This document shows, one piece after another, positions 1 through 6,495 of a stretch of 13,055 nt of DNA. The notes beneath the pieces are model-generated. The model was given only the letters and a program-made list of their open reading frames with translations, was not told the origin of the DNA and made no database searches. A program made the position numbers and the translations under genes. This DNA is from SBAX01 sp964421865 (GTDB lineage Bacteria; Planctomycetota; Phycisphaerae; UBA1845). The stretch's first letter is position 1. Each line of letters begins with the position of its first letter. The stretch lies in NCBI GenBank assembly GCA_964421865.1, contig CAYQZH010000109.1, positions 1-13,055 of the forward strand. The letters run 5' to 3'.

Positions 1-138
1 GGGCGGAGCCTTCTGGACATCGGAGCGCTCATGACGGAGCTTCAGGAGCTCCTCGGCTGCGCGGTCGATGTCGTAACGGAATCGTCGATCTACTGGCTCC
101 TTCGGCGGCGCGTTCTTCGAGAGTCCCAGCCACTATGA
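1..138 (+). CDS. mntA: MntA-type minimal nucleotidyltransferase antitoxin, C-terminal end
   Basis: Only the last 45 residues are in the window, read in frame 1 to a TGA at 136-138. They show the usual tail of the MntA family: a helix (LLDIGALMTELQELLG), the strand VDVVT, and a basic helix ending RRRVLRESQPL. MntA proteins use ATP to AMPylate the HEPN toxin HepT and so neutralise it. The catalytic GS...DxD motif would lie upstream and is not visible. The stop codon overlaps the ancestral start of the next gene (ATGA at 135-138), the normal translational coupling of this operon. The identification rests on this tail and on the HepT gene that follows. Confidence 0.8.
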   Translation, partial: GRSLLDIGALMTELQELLGCAVDVVTESSIYWLLRRRVLRESQPL

Positions 139-156
139 CGAAAGACCCTCGCGTCT

Positions 157-519
157 ATGCTTGCGCAAATCCTGGAGCGAATCGACCGGATCGCACGTTT
201 CACCACGTCCGGCAGCGATGCCTTTTTGGCTGATCCGATGGTCCAGGATGCGGTCATGCGCAATCTCGAAGTCATCGGCGAAGCCGCGAAACGCATCCCG
301 GATGACTACCGGCAAGGGCATCCGTCTATCCCCTGGCGAAGCCTCGCGGCTTTGCGCGACGTGCTCATTCACCAATCTGAGGGGGTTAGTTTGCCGGAAG
401 TTCGGCAGGTTGTGGAGCAGCTACTGCCGCGTATCCGAACGTCCATCGCCGCCCTCTTGCCGCCGCTCGACCAACTCGAGAGGGAGATTGCCGGGGATGA
501 AGACTCCGGACCGGGCTGA
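157..519 (+). CDS. hepT: HepT-like HEPN-domain RNase toxin, start region frameshifted
   Basis: The 120-residue open frame is a HEPN-domain protein of the HepT (DUF86) family, toxin partner of MntA. The family hallmark Rx4H is present (RDVLIH, about residues 68-73), inside helices that form the RNase dimer. The natural start is very likely ATG 135, overlapping the mntA stop: it reads MTKDPRVY, the standard family N-terminus, but then needs one base fewer (extra G at 159) to enter the frame that continues LAQILERIDRI. As written, translation could only begin at ATG 157 and would lose about seven residues. A second oddity is that the usual Rx4HxY tyrosine, the residue AMPylated by MntA, is serine here (HQSEGV, TCT instead of TAT). 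The toxin may be decaying or detoxified, or the indel may be a sequencing error. Confidence 0.8.
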   Translation: MLAQILERIDRIARFTTSGSDAFLADPMVQDAVMRNLEVIGEAAKRIPDDYRQGHPSIPWRSLAALRDVLIHQSEGVSLPEVRQVVEQLLPRIRTSIAALLPPLDQLEREIAGDEDSGPG

Positions 520-632
520 CGAGTTCAACATGCGACAGATCACGCGCATCGAGACAACGAAGACTCCCGGGCGCATCGCGCCTGCCCGCCCCGACTTCCA
601 CAACATTTTCAACGAGGTACCGATCGCGGATA

Positions 633-1295
633 TCACGGAGGATCGACGTAGCGGGCGAAGGGGCTATCCGTGAATCGGCGGGTCATGCGTCGTTCGCCGA
701 GGAGGACGACCAGCAGCGTCCGCAGGAGAACCCAAGCGTCGAGAAGGAACCCGCCGCGACGGACGTAGGCGATGTCGTAGAGGATGCGTTCGTCCCAGGG
801 CATGAGGGAGTTGCCGTAGACCTGGGCCAGGCCGGTGATGCCGGGGCGGACCCACAGGCGTTGGCGGCGGAAAGCGTCGTAGGCGGCCGCCTGATCGGGC
901 AGGGTCGGACGCGGGCCGACGAGCGACATGTCTCCCTTGAGCACGTTCAACAGTTGGGGCAGTTCATCCAACTTGAGCCGGCGGAGCACAAAGCCCGCGG
1001 GGGTGATGTCCGGATGATGGAGAGGAACGAGTTCCTTGGGGTCGGGCGTGCGGTCGCCGCGCATCGTTCGGAACTTCACCAGGCGGAAGATTCGGCTGTC
1101 TTGGCCGGCGCGGTCCTGAGCGAAGAAAACCGGCCCGCGGCTGGTCAGCTTCACCAGGGCGGCTATCAAAACCAGCGACGGCGATAACACGAGCAGGAGA
1201 ATCAGCGCCGCGGCGGCGTCGAACAGGCGCTTCGGACCGCGCGACCAGAGGGTGCGTGAGACGGGTTTTTCGCGAACATCCATGGATTCCATCAT
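633..1295 (-). CDS. Bacterial sugar transferase (PglC-type monotopic phosphoglycosyl transferase)
   Basis: This 220-residue protein transfers a sugar-1-phosphate from a nucleotide sugar to a polyprenyl phosphate carrier at the inner face of the membrane, the first step of making a surface polysaccharide or glycan. It shows the whole small-PGT core: KRLFD (22-26), a hydrophobic re-entrant helix (27-50), SRGPVFFAQDRAG (52-64), VKFRTM (73-78), the catalytic Asp-Glu pair in LDELPQLLNVLKGDMSLVGPRP (D110, E111), and the C-terminal amphipathic helix pattern DIAYVRRGGFLLD. The length matches PglC/WcaJ catalytic domains without the extra WcaJ N-terminal membrane region. The start is at 1295; two more in-frame ATGs lie within the next five codons, so it could be slightly shorter. 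No other glycan gene is in the window, so the substrate sugar is unknown. Confidence 0.92.
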   Translation of the reverse strand: MMESMDVREKPVSRTLWSRGPKRLFDAAAALILLLVLSPSLVLIAALVKLTSRGPVFFAQDRAGQDSRIFRLVKFRTMRGDRTPDPKELVPLHHPDITPAGFVLRRLKLDELPQLLNVLKGDMSLVGPRPTLPDQAAAYDAFRRQRLWVRPGITGLAQVYGNSLMPWDERILYDIAYVRRGGFLLDAWVLLRTLLVVLLGERRMTRRFTDSPFARYVDPP

Positions 1296-1324
1296 CGGTC
1301 ATCCAGGCAGGGTGACAATGCGTC

Positions 1325-1364
1325 CGGTCGGCGCAGGATCACCAAGACCAAGTCCCGCCGACCG
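1325..1364 (-). other. Inverted repeat upstream of the sugar transferase
   Basis: Two perfect 9-bp arms, CGGTCGGCG (1325-1333) and CGCCGACCG (1356-1364), enclose 22 bases. It lies 30-70 bp upstream of the sugar transferase start and could be an operator or a leader hairpin. No clear promoter was found beside it. Confidence 0.35.
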
Positions 1365-1443
1365 CCCGGAAAGTCGGTCCCACCCAGCCGCGCTCGTGAG
1401 AGAGCGGACCTGTCAGAACCGCGACAGGCAGGGAGCGGGCCGG

Positions 1444-1550
1444 AAACCCCGAGATCGAGCGTTTCGGGGGCTTGTACTCGTCCGCCCGGCGGCGGAACAA
1501 TGACCCTACATTGCTCGTGCGATCCCGGCGCGCCGGGGCACGCAAGGAAC
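1444..1550 (+). repeat. Promoter-hairpin repeat, copy 1
   Basis: About 107 bases are repeated at 2510-2619 with high similarity. The order is: a GC-rich hairpin ending in a G-run, TTGTAC (1472-1477), 18 bases, AACAAT (1496-1501), the conserved block CCTACATTGCTCGTGCGATC, then a stem-loop (CGTGC 1516-1520, CCCGG 1524-1528, loop CGCG, CCGGG 1533-1537, GCACG 1538-1542). The second copy keeps the same order and an equivalent stem although the bases differ, which suggests a structured RNA leader or small RNA. No gene follows this copy on the + strand; it runs into the 3' end of vapC in antisense. Confidence 0.7.
1472..1501 (+). promoter_or_regulatory. Degenerate promoter in repeat copy 1
   Basis: TTGTAC, 18 bases, AACAAT. 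It occupies the same positions as the stronger promoter in copy 2, but its -10 box has drifted from TATAAT. It points toward the 3' end of vapC and would give antisense RNA if active. Confidence 0.4.
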
Positions 1551-1581
1551 CGTCAGCGCCATCCGGGCCTTTCAGTAATCG

Positions 1582-2002
1582 TCAAGTCTCTGGGAGAACG
1601 TGCAGCCCTTTACCCGCCGTTGTTCGATATACGGAGAAGTCCCTACGATCCAGGGTCAAAATGTTTTTCACGTCGCGCTGTTCCGCCAGGTACATCAACG
1701 CAGCATCCGCCACCTGCGCTTTCAGCGACGCGTAGCGCTCCAGAAACTTTGCTACCCAAGCAGGCGCCTTGGCGTCCAGTTCAACGACTTCAATGACGCC
1801 TTTTGCGACAAGCTCAAAGAGACGCTGCACGCCCCCCCGACTCCTTCCGCACCAACCACGCAGCTTCGGTAAGAACGGGCCAACATGTAAGCCAGGGCTG
1901 TTTGTGCTTACGTAGTTCCGAAGCGCAGACCGCGTGATGGGGGTCGTCAGAAGAAAGAATAGCAACGATCGGGCCGGTATCGACAAGCACGCGATCAGTC
2001 AC
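1582..2002 (-). pseudogene. vapC: VapC-type PIN-domain ribonuclease toxin, frameshifted at a G7 run
   Basis: Two overlapping frames together make one complete PIN-domain protein. The first (from GTG 2002) reads MTDRVLVDTGPIVAILS and later WPVLTEAAWLVRKESGG. The second reads GGVQRLFELVAKGVIEVVE through VADAALMYLAEQ and LTLDRRDF to the TGA at 1582. The acidic residues expected of the metal-binding PIN core are all present (VDTG, the Glu of LTEAAW, the Asp of VADA, the Asp of LTLDRRD). The frames join at a run of seven G on the minus strand (1832-1838); six G would give a 139-residue VapC-like protein. VapC toxins cut tRNA or rRNA. The GTG start overlaps the vapB stop by 8 bases, as expected for a coupled pair. 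As written, only a 62-residue truncated product is made. This could be a real inactivation, a phase-variable tract or a homopolymer error. Confidence 0.85.
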
Positions 2003-2276
2003 GCCCGAAGCCTTCCATGTACTTCGGGTTCGTGCTCAGGTCCGGCGGAGAGCCGTTCAGACACCCGATCAAGCCGGCACGTCGGGCTCGATCGAAAAGC
2101 GTTTCGCCTTCATCCGTCGCGGCGCCGTTACCCCGGCGGGCCGCGTACTCGTCGAGCGCTTCGCGCACCACGTCAACAGGGGCCACGCCGTTTATGCGGG
2201 CAAGTTCCTCCACCCGGCGCTCAAGGTCAGCGCCAAGCTGAAGCCCGGAATTGTTTCGAGATGTTTGGCGTTCCAT
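1995..2276 (-). CDS. vapB: VapB-type ribbon-helix-helix antitoxin
   Basis: This 93-residue protein has an N-terminal ribbon-helix-helix pattern (about residues 10-47: a strand LQLGADLERRVEEL, then ARINGVAPVDVVREALDEYAARR) and a C-terminal tail (DRARRAGLIGCLNGSPPDLS...PKYMEGFG) of the sort that wraps around a PIN toxin. It would bind VapC and repress its own operon. ATG 2276 is preferred because AGGAAAA lies 5 bases upstream and a good promoter ends just before it; an in-frame TTG at 2294 would sit almost on the transcription start. The frame is intact although the toxin downstream is broken. Confidence 0.82.
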   Translation of the reverse strand: MERQTSRNNSGLQLGADLERRVEELARINGVAPVDVVREALDEYAARRGNGAATDEGETLFDRARRAGLIGCLNGSPPDLSTNPKYMEGFGRD

Positions 2277-2296
2277 AAGACTTTTCCTATTCAAGG

Positions 2297-2326
2297 ATTA
2301 TAACTCTCCGCACCCCGCTTCGTCAA
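2297..2326 (-). promoter_or_regulatory. Promoter of the vapBC operon
   Basis: On the minus strand: TTGACG (2326-2321), 18 bases, TATAAT (2302-2297). This is close to the sigma-70 consensus. Transcription would start near 2290, about 14 bases before the vapB ATG. Confidence 0.75.
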
Positions 2327-2509
2327 AGTCCAAATCTACGCCGCCTTCCGCACGCCCTCGGGCTCCCGTTTCTCACGATCGCCAAACGGTTGCACCACCC
2401 GCCGTCCCAACCCCCTGTCCCCCTTCGTCCCGGAGCTTGCCCTGGAAGGGTCCCGGAGCCTGCCCCTTCGCCGCTCAGGGCAAGCCTGGAAGCGTGCCTC
2501 GCACGCCCC

Positions 2510-2619
2510 AAACCCCGAAATCGGGCGGTTTGGGGGCTTGTGTCCCTCCGCCAGGCGACCGTATAATGCCCCTACATTGCTCGTGCGATCCCGGATCGCC
2601 GGGACATCTCGCACGGAAC
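2510..2619 (+). repeat. Promoter-hairpin repeat, copy 2
   Basis: The better preserved copy of the repeat at 1444-1550. It starts with nested inverted sequences (outer stem GCCCCAAACC with GGTTTGGGG, inner CCCGAAATCGGG), then the promoter, then the shared block and a strong stem-loop: CGTGCGA (2582-2588) with TCGCACG (2609-2615) and TCCCGG (2589-2594) with CCGGGA (2599-2604), loop ATCG. In this copy the four unpaired bases lie on the 3' side; in copy 1 the unpaired bases lie on the 5' side. A ribosome-binding site and a signal-peptide gene follow directly, so here the repeat acts as a promoter and 5' leader. Confidence 0.75.
2538..2567 (+). promoter_or_regulatory. Promoter in repeat copy 2
   Basis: TTGTGT (2538-2543), 18 bases, TATAAT (2562-2567). 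The -10 box is perfect. Expected start is near 2574, giving a leader of about 60 bases that contains the stem-loop at 2582-2615 and the GAGGAG ribosome site near 2623. Confidence 0.7.
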
Positions 2620-2634
2620 TTTGAGGAGTTCGCC

Positions 2635-2829
2635 ATGCGAATCATCACCTTCATCGTCCTGCTCGCGGTATCAGGCTCCACCGCCTTCGGCCAGACCGCG
2701 CCGGCGGAGTGCGCAAAGAGCATCCGAGCTACTGAGATTGCTCCCTACGTCGCGATCTTGCGTAATTCCCGTCCATCCTGGCGGCCCAAATCGCAGGATG
2801 AGGAGTCCCACGAGGTTGCGTGTCGGTAG
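2635..2829 (+). CDS. Small secreted protein, probably a truncated remnant
   Basis: A 64-residue frame with a clean Sec signal peptide: MRIITF, a hydrophobic core (IVLLAVSGSTAF), likely cleavage after AFG, then QTAPAECAKS. TTTGAGGAGTT just upstream gives a good ribosome-binding site, and the promoter of repeat copy 2 precedes it. After about residue 40 the sequence becomes polar and low in character (RPSWRPKSQDEESHEVACR), and the methyltransferase gene starts 38 bases after the stop. I infer that this is the 5' end of a longer secreted protein cut off by arrival of the restriction-modification genes. Family not recognised. Confidence 0.55.
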   Translation: MRIITFIVLLAVSGSTAFGQTAPAECAKSIRATEIAPYVAILRNSRPSWRPKSQDEESHEVACR

Positions 2830-2866
2830 CTGCGCGATAAACTTCAACCATGCAGGAAACAGTACG

Positions 2867-4948
2867 ATGCTGAAGACGCCTAAACAGGCTGGCACACCGG
2901 AGCCGCTCCTCTTCCAAGAAGAGGATCTGTTTCCGTCGCATCCTCTTCGCCTAGACCAGCTCAGGCCTTCGCAACGCCTGTTGGGCGTCTTTGAGGCATG
3001 TCATAACTACATCTATGCAAACGAGGGTTTGCTAAAAGAAAAGATATTCCACGAGATCGTCAAGTTGCTTCTAATGAAGCTGACGGACGAGCGGCGCGAT
3101 TCTGCGGCCTTCGCTGACTTCGCGGTAACCGGGACTGAATACGCGGAAATCAAGAAGGGGCGTGTGAGTTCGTTCCTAGCCCGACTGAACGGCTTGTTTG
3201 ACCTCGTGAAGCGCGCCCATCCGAAGTTGTTTGCTGAAGACGATGGGTTGACGCTTCAACCGTTGACCCTAGCCTTTGTCGTCTCGCAGTTGCAATCGAT
3301 CAGCATTTCGAGAACTCCGGGCGACGCCAAGGGAGATGCATTCCAAACGTTCGTATACCGTCATCAGCGCGGTGACCGAGGCGAGTACTTCACGCCTCAC
3401 CCCATCGTGCGACTGGCGGTGGAAATGATTCGCCCAACTGCAACCGAGTCGATGATCGATCCCTCCTGTGGAAGCGCGGGCTTCTTAGTGCAGGCGATCG
3501 AGTACGTTGCCAGGAATTCGGGTCAAGGCTTTGATCGCGCAGCCTTCGTTCGTGATCGAGTTCGTGGGATCGAGTTCAACCCCGACATTGCTCGAGCCGC
3601 GATGGTCCGTCTAGCTCTCCAATCTGGCGAAGGAGATGAGATCGTCTGTGCAGATTCACTTCGACCCGTGCATCAACTTGAACGTGAGTACGATATCGTC
3701 TTGACGAACCCACCATTCGGAAGCAAGGGAAGGATAGAGGATCCGGCGGTCCTAAAAAGTTTCGAATTGGCCCATCGGTGGATTAAGCGGAATTCGTCGT
3801 GGGTAAAGACATCAACGCTACTTCCAGGCCAGACACCCGATGTCCTGTTCCTGGAGCGGTGTGTACGGCTACTCAAGCCCGGTGGACGGATGGGCATTGT
3901 CCTCCCGGATGGATTGCTCCAGAACATCTCCATGGGATATGTGCGCGCGTGGCTAGTACAGCGTGTGAACGTCCTCGGAGTCGTGTCGGTTCCTCAAGAA
4001 GCATTCGTCCCGTACGGTACCGGGATCAAGACCTCCGTGCTGTTCGTTTCTCGGAAGCCGTCCGACGTGAATCGAGTGACCTTCATGGCGCGCCTGCGGA
4101 ATCTGGGGTATGACGTGAAAGGGAATGCAGTCCACCGGAAGGATGGTCGTGGACGAGTCTTGTCAAGCCCCGAGGGAGAGCCGTTGATCGAGGACGACGT
4201 GAATCTGATCGCAGCGCGGTTTGAGAGCTTCTCGACCGAAGGTAACCGTGCCGAGGACGACGACGCCTTCCTCGTACCCAACGCGCTGTTGAACTCCCGT
4301 TTGGATGTTGAATACTACTTGCCGAGTGACAGACGCTTGATCGCTGAGTTGCGCGCAGCGGGATCCAAGACTTTGGCCGAACTGGCGGAGATTACGAGCT
4401 GCTCCGACGATTTTTGTCTTACGGGAGATGAGCAGATCCGTTACATTGCCATTTCCGACATCGATTCCCGTACAATGAGAGTTGTCAATCAGCAATTGAT
4501 GAGAGCGCACGAGGCCCCCTCTCGCGCCAGCTATCGGTTGCAGTCGGGTGACATCGTAACAGCGGTGTCAGGCGCGAGTACCGGAACCCTTAGGCAAGCG
4601 ACGGCGCTCATCACCGAGGATGAAGCCGGGGCAATCTGCTCCAACGGTCTGGCTGTTCTTCGAAGGTTTCACGGCATTGATCCCCTGTTTTTATTGTACT
4701 ACATGCACACTGATTCATTCCTTCGCCAAGTCCGCAGACTAATGACTGGGCACGCTATTCCCGCCATTTCGCTTGACGACCTTGCTACTGTTCTGGTTCC
4801 CATCCCTACCGTCGAACACCAAAATCGGATCGCGAAGGCTGTGGGAGACATACATGTACTTGGCGAGCAGATCGTTCGCAGTTCTGAGCGCGTTATCCGC
4901 GACGTCGAGACCATCATCAGTTGCTGCCTTCTCCCGGGTTCCCCTTAA
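2867..4948 (+). CDS. N6-adenine DNA methyltransferase fused to one type I-like specificity domain
   Basis: A 693-residue protein that would methylate adenine in its target site to protect host DNA. Residues about 35-150 form an HsdM-like helical region. The catalytic domain follows with YFTP (174-177), the SAM-binding motif DPSCGSAGF (198-206) and the catalytic NPPF (281-284). Residues about 470-693 form a single HsdS-like target-recognition domain ending in the typical ISLDDLATVLVPIPTVEHQNRIAKAV. M and S functions are thus on one chain with only one recognition half, unlike classical type I systems with separate HsdM and HsdS. ATG 2867 is chosen because AGGAAA lies 8 bases upstream; an in-frame ATG at 2798 exists. 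A 7-codon frame from ATG 2850 ends over the start codon (ATGCTGA) and might influence translation. The base composition looks more AT-rich than the neighbours, suggesting transfer. The gene faces the endonuclease gene with 6 bases between stop codons. Confidence 0.9.
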   Translation: MLKTPKQAGTPEPLLFQEEDLFPSHPLRLDQLRPSQRLLGVFEACHNYIYANEGLLKEKIFHEIVKLLLMKLTDERRDSAAFADFAVTGTEYAEIKKGRVSSFLARLNGLFDLVKRAHPKLFAEDDGLTLQPLTLAFVVSQLQSISISRTPGDAKGDAFQTFVYRHQRGDRGEYFTPHPIVRLAVEMIRPTATESMIDPSCGSAGFLVQAIEYVARNSGQGFDRAAFVRDRVRGIEFNPDIARAAMVRLALQSGEGDEIVCADSLRPVHQLEREYDIVLTNPPFGSKGRIEDPAVLKSFELAHRWIKRNSSWVKTSTLLPGQTPDVLFLERCVRLLKPGGRMGIVLPDGLLQNISMGYVRAWLVQRVNVLGVVSVPQEAFVPYGTGIKTSVLFVSRKPSDVNRVTFMARLRNLGYDVKGNAVHRKDGRGRVLSSPEGEPLIEDDVNLIAARFESFSTEGNRAEDDDAFLVPNALLNSRLDVEYYLPSDRRLIAELRAAGSKTLAELAEITSCSDDFCLTGDEQIRYIAISDIDSRTMRVVNQQLMRAHEAPSRASYRLQSGDIVTAVSGASTGTLRQATALITEDEAGAICSNGLAVLRRFHGIDPLFLLYYMHTDSFLRQVRRLMTGHAIPAISLDDLATVLVPIPTVEHQNRIAKAVGDIHVLGEQIVRSSERVIRDVETIISCCLLPGSP

Positions 4949-4954
4949 CGTCCA

Positions 4955-5806
4955 TCATCCCGTCTCATCGCTCTCCTCCTCCTCTGCTTCACGCTCTCCC
5001 GGTCTGCGCTCGTCGACCTGCATTTCGTTCCGCTTCACTGGGTTCGTGAGTGTGCGGAACAAACTCTCGAAGTCCAGTGTCCATGGCGCTGGAAGCGTGG
5101 GGATTGTGTCGAATCCAGGAACCAGGATGTCGATAATGTAGTTCTGCTTGAGGTGGTCCGGGTGCTTCGGTGGACTCTCCAACCTCGCCGATGACGCGAA
5201 AACGAACTCATGGCGATGGGTGCGGAGAAACAGGTCCACCGCAAGAACATGAAACTCCGATCTTTTCGGTGTCGCAATGATCCGCCCCGCCCGCCCGGCT
5301 GTCCCGGAGACGAGGTGGGTTTCCAGTATCTTCGCGCGGGGGAAAGTTCCCAGTGTCAGAAGTCGTTCTCGATGCTCCGGTGGCAACGCCGCCCACCATC
5401 GCCCGATTTCCCCACGCCTCTTGCGATTCATCCATCGCTCGACTCCCCCACTAGACGGATCGATTTGGCCCAGTTTGTGCCATCGCTCCGAATTGGACTT
5501 GAGGCCTTTGCTCTCGATCACGAACCACTCGTTCCCATCTCGACTTACATACAAATCGCCATGATGGAGCTTCGCACCCTGCCACTTCTCTTTGATTCTG
5601 AGGACTTGAAACCCACGCCGGCAAAGCTCATCGCGTAGCATCAACTCCGAGAGCGCGCCAAGGATGTACCCGCGCGCATTGGGACTCGTTTGCAGAGCCT
5701 GGAGACAAGTATGCGGGTCAACGCCGAAGTGATGGACGCATAGCTGTTGGAACCTCGCGATCCAGTCTTGCGAATCGGGATTTGACGAACCAGCCGTTTC
5801 GCTCAC
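4955..5806 (-). CDS. Restriction endonuclease-like PD-(D/E)XK nuclease
   Basis: A 283-residue protein with a PD-(D/E)XK-type active site: E54 in a helix (LGALSELMLRDEL), D84 in HHGDLYV, then E98 and K100 in FVIESKGLK. This spacing is the standard nuclease core. It faces the methyltransferase and follows a small Xre-type regulator, which makes it the restriction subunit of this system. The start is GTG at 5806, sharing GTGA with the controller stop, so translation is coupled. The last 35 or so residues are very acidic (EREAEEEESDE), likely disordered. I do not recognise a named endonuclease family, and the recognition sequence cannot be told. A role as a nicking or modification-dependent nuclease is possible but less likely given the paired methyltransferase. 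Confidence 0.78.
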   Translation of the reverse strand: MSETAGSSNPDSQDWIARFQQLCVHHFGVDPHTCLQALQTSPNARGYILGALSELMLRDELCRRGFQVLRIKEKWQGAKLHHGDLYVSRDGNEWFVIESKGLKSNSERWHKLGQIDPSSGGVERWMNRKRRGEIGRWWAALPPEHRERLLTLGTFPRAKILETHLVSGTAGRAGRIIATPKRSEFHVLAVDLFLRTHRHEFVFASSARLESPPKHPDHLKQNYIIDILVPGFDTIPTLPAPWTLDFESLFRTLTNPVKRNEMQVDERRPGEREAEEEESDETG

Positions 5807-6138
5807 CGACGTGCACCTCGTTCGCGTAGGTGATGATGGACATCATCGGCACTGGTCTGTCGAGGTGCGGACGAAGATGTTTTAGGCGACGCCGCGGTTT
5901 TTTTCCCCTGAGTGCTCTCCGCGCGCTCAAACAGGTCAATGATCGTGGACAACCGTGAACCGAGCGCTTCGGCTAGTTTTGAAGCTGTGCGTAGTGAGAC
6001 GTCCTTTTCGCCGCGTTCAATCTTCCCGACATACGTCCGATGAACGTTGGCGCGATCTCCCAGCTGTTCCTGTGACAGCCCACGCGCCTCACGAAGCTCT
6101 CGGAAAATGCGCCCAAGCCGTGCTGCCCCTGAGTTCAT
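5803..6138 (-). CDS. Xre-family HTH regulator, likely restriction controller (C protein)
   Basis: A 111-residue protein whose first 65 residues are a Cro/C1-type helix-turn-helix (LGRIFRELREARGLSQEQLG, then HRTYVGKIERGEKDVSLRTASKLAEALG). The rest is a polar tail rich in Ser, Lys and Ala, longer than in typical C proteins of about 80 residues. Its stop overlaps the endonuclease start by 4 bases, the arrangement seen in C-R operons where the controller delays endonuclease synthesis until the DNA is methylated. The probable promoter ends at the ATG (near-leaderless), with a palindrome inside it. Confidence 0.85.
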   Translation of the reverse strand: MNSGAARLGRIFRELREARGLSQEQLGDRANVHRTYVGKIERGEKDVSLRTASKLAEALGSRLSTIIDLFERAESTQGKKTAASPKTSSSAPRQTSADDVHHHLRERGARR

Positions 6139-6144
6139 GAACAG

Positions 6145-6173
6145 ATGAGACTCCAGGGGGCGGACCGCCTCAA
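6145..6173 (-). promoter_or_regulatory. Candidate controller promoter with embedded palindrome
   Basis: Minus strand: TTGAGG (6173-6168), 17 bases, TCTCAT (6150-6145), predicting a start close to the controller ATG at 6138. The perfect 11-bp palindrome GGCGGACCGCC (6159-6169) lies in the spacer and touches the -35 box, a position suited to autorepression. The boxes are weak matches, so this is tentative. Confidence 0.4.
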
Positions 6174-6318
6174 CACCCCAAAGGGGGCGAGGTGGGAGCC
6201 TGAACGCGGTTCCTTTCGACCGTCCCCGCGGCGGCGGGGTCCAAGGGGGCGCTCAGTCCATGACCTCCCTCCGACTTTGCGCTGTGGAAGTTGTTGAGGT
6301 AGAGACCGCGGACCCTCC

Positions 6319-6341
6319 GCGCCGCCCACGAGTGGCGGCGC
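6319..6341. other. Perfect 8-bp stem-loop
   Basis: GCGCCGCC (6319-6326), loop CACGAGT, GGCGGCGC (6334-6341). No T-run follows on either strand, so it is not a standard intrinsic terminator. Confidence 0.4.
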
Positions 6342-6408
6342 TACTGGGTCCGGTCGCTTCCGCTCGCGGGTCTGAAAGGACCCTTCTCAAACACGCTCTC
6401 AGTCAAGG

Positions 6409-6437
6409 TTGTCATCGGTTCGTCCGAAGGCTACTAT
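6409..6437 (+). promoter_or_regulatory. Promoter of the coiled-coil membrane protein gene
   Basis: TTGTCA (6409-6414), 17 bases, TACTAT (6432-6437), a good sigma-70-type promoter. Transcription would start near 6444, which rules out the in-frame ATG at 6436 and supports the gene start at 6496. Confidence 0.65.
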
Positions 6438-6495
6438 GGATTATGGATTGGGAAGCGATCCATCCGCCCGATGGGCCTACCGCACGGATACGGCC

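Larger units (their letters stand above)
1296..1581. other. Gene-free stretch between the sugar transferase and vapC
   Basis: About 285 bases with no convincing gene. It holds the inverted repeat at 1325-1364 and repeat copy 1 at 1444-1550. Short open frames here on either strand lack family features and are explained by the GC-rich composition. Confidence 0.6.
2277..2634. other. Gene-free stretch between vapB and the secreted-protein fragment
   Basis: About 360 bases. It contains the vapBC promoter (2297-2326), a C-rich segment with two related blocks (CCCGGAGCTTGCCCTGGAAG and CCCGGAGCCTGCCCC, about 2430-2468), and repeat copy 2 (2510-2619). No gene is supported here. Confidence 0.6.
6139..6495. 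other. Divergent intergenic region with G-rich repeats and hairpins
   Basis: About 357 bases between the controller (-) and the coiled-coil gene (+). It holds three copies of a CCA(A)(A)GGGGGCG motif (6153-6162, 6178-6189, 6241-6251), a hairpin CCCCGC/GCGGGG near 6224-6239, a perfect 8-bp hairpin GCGCCGCC/GGCGGCGC (6319-6341), and the promoter at 6409-6437. No gene is supported. Confidence 0.55.

Noticed and set aside
530..673. Short + strand frame of 47 residues starting MRQITRIETTK after hepT
   Set aside because: No ribosome site, no recognised family, and its end overlaps the sugar transferase in antisense. It could be a gene fragment, but nothing supports it.
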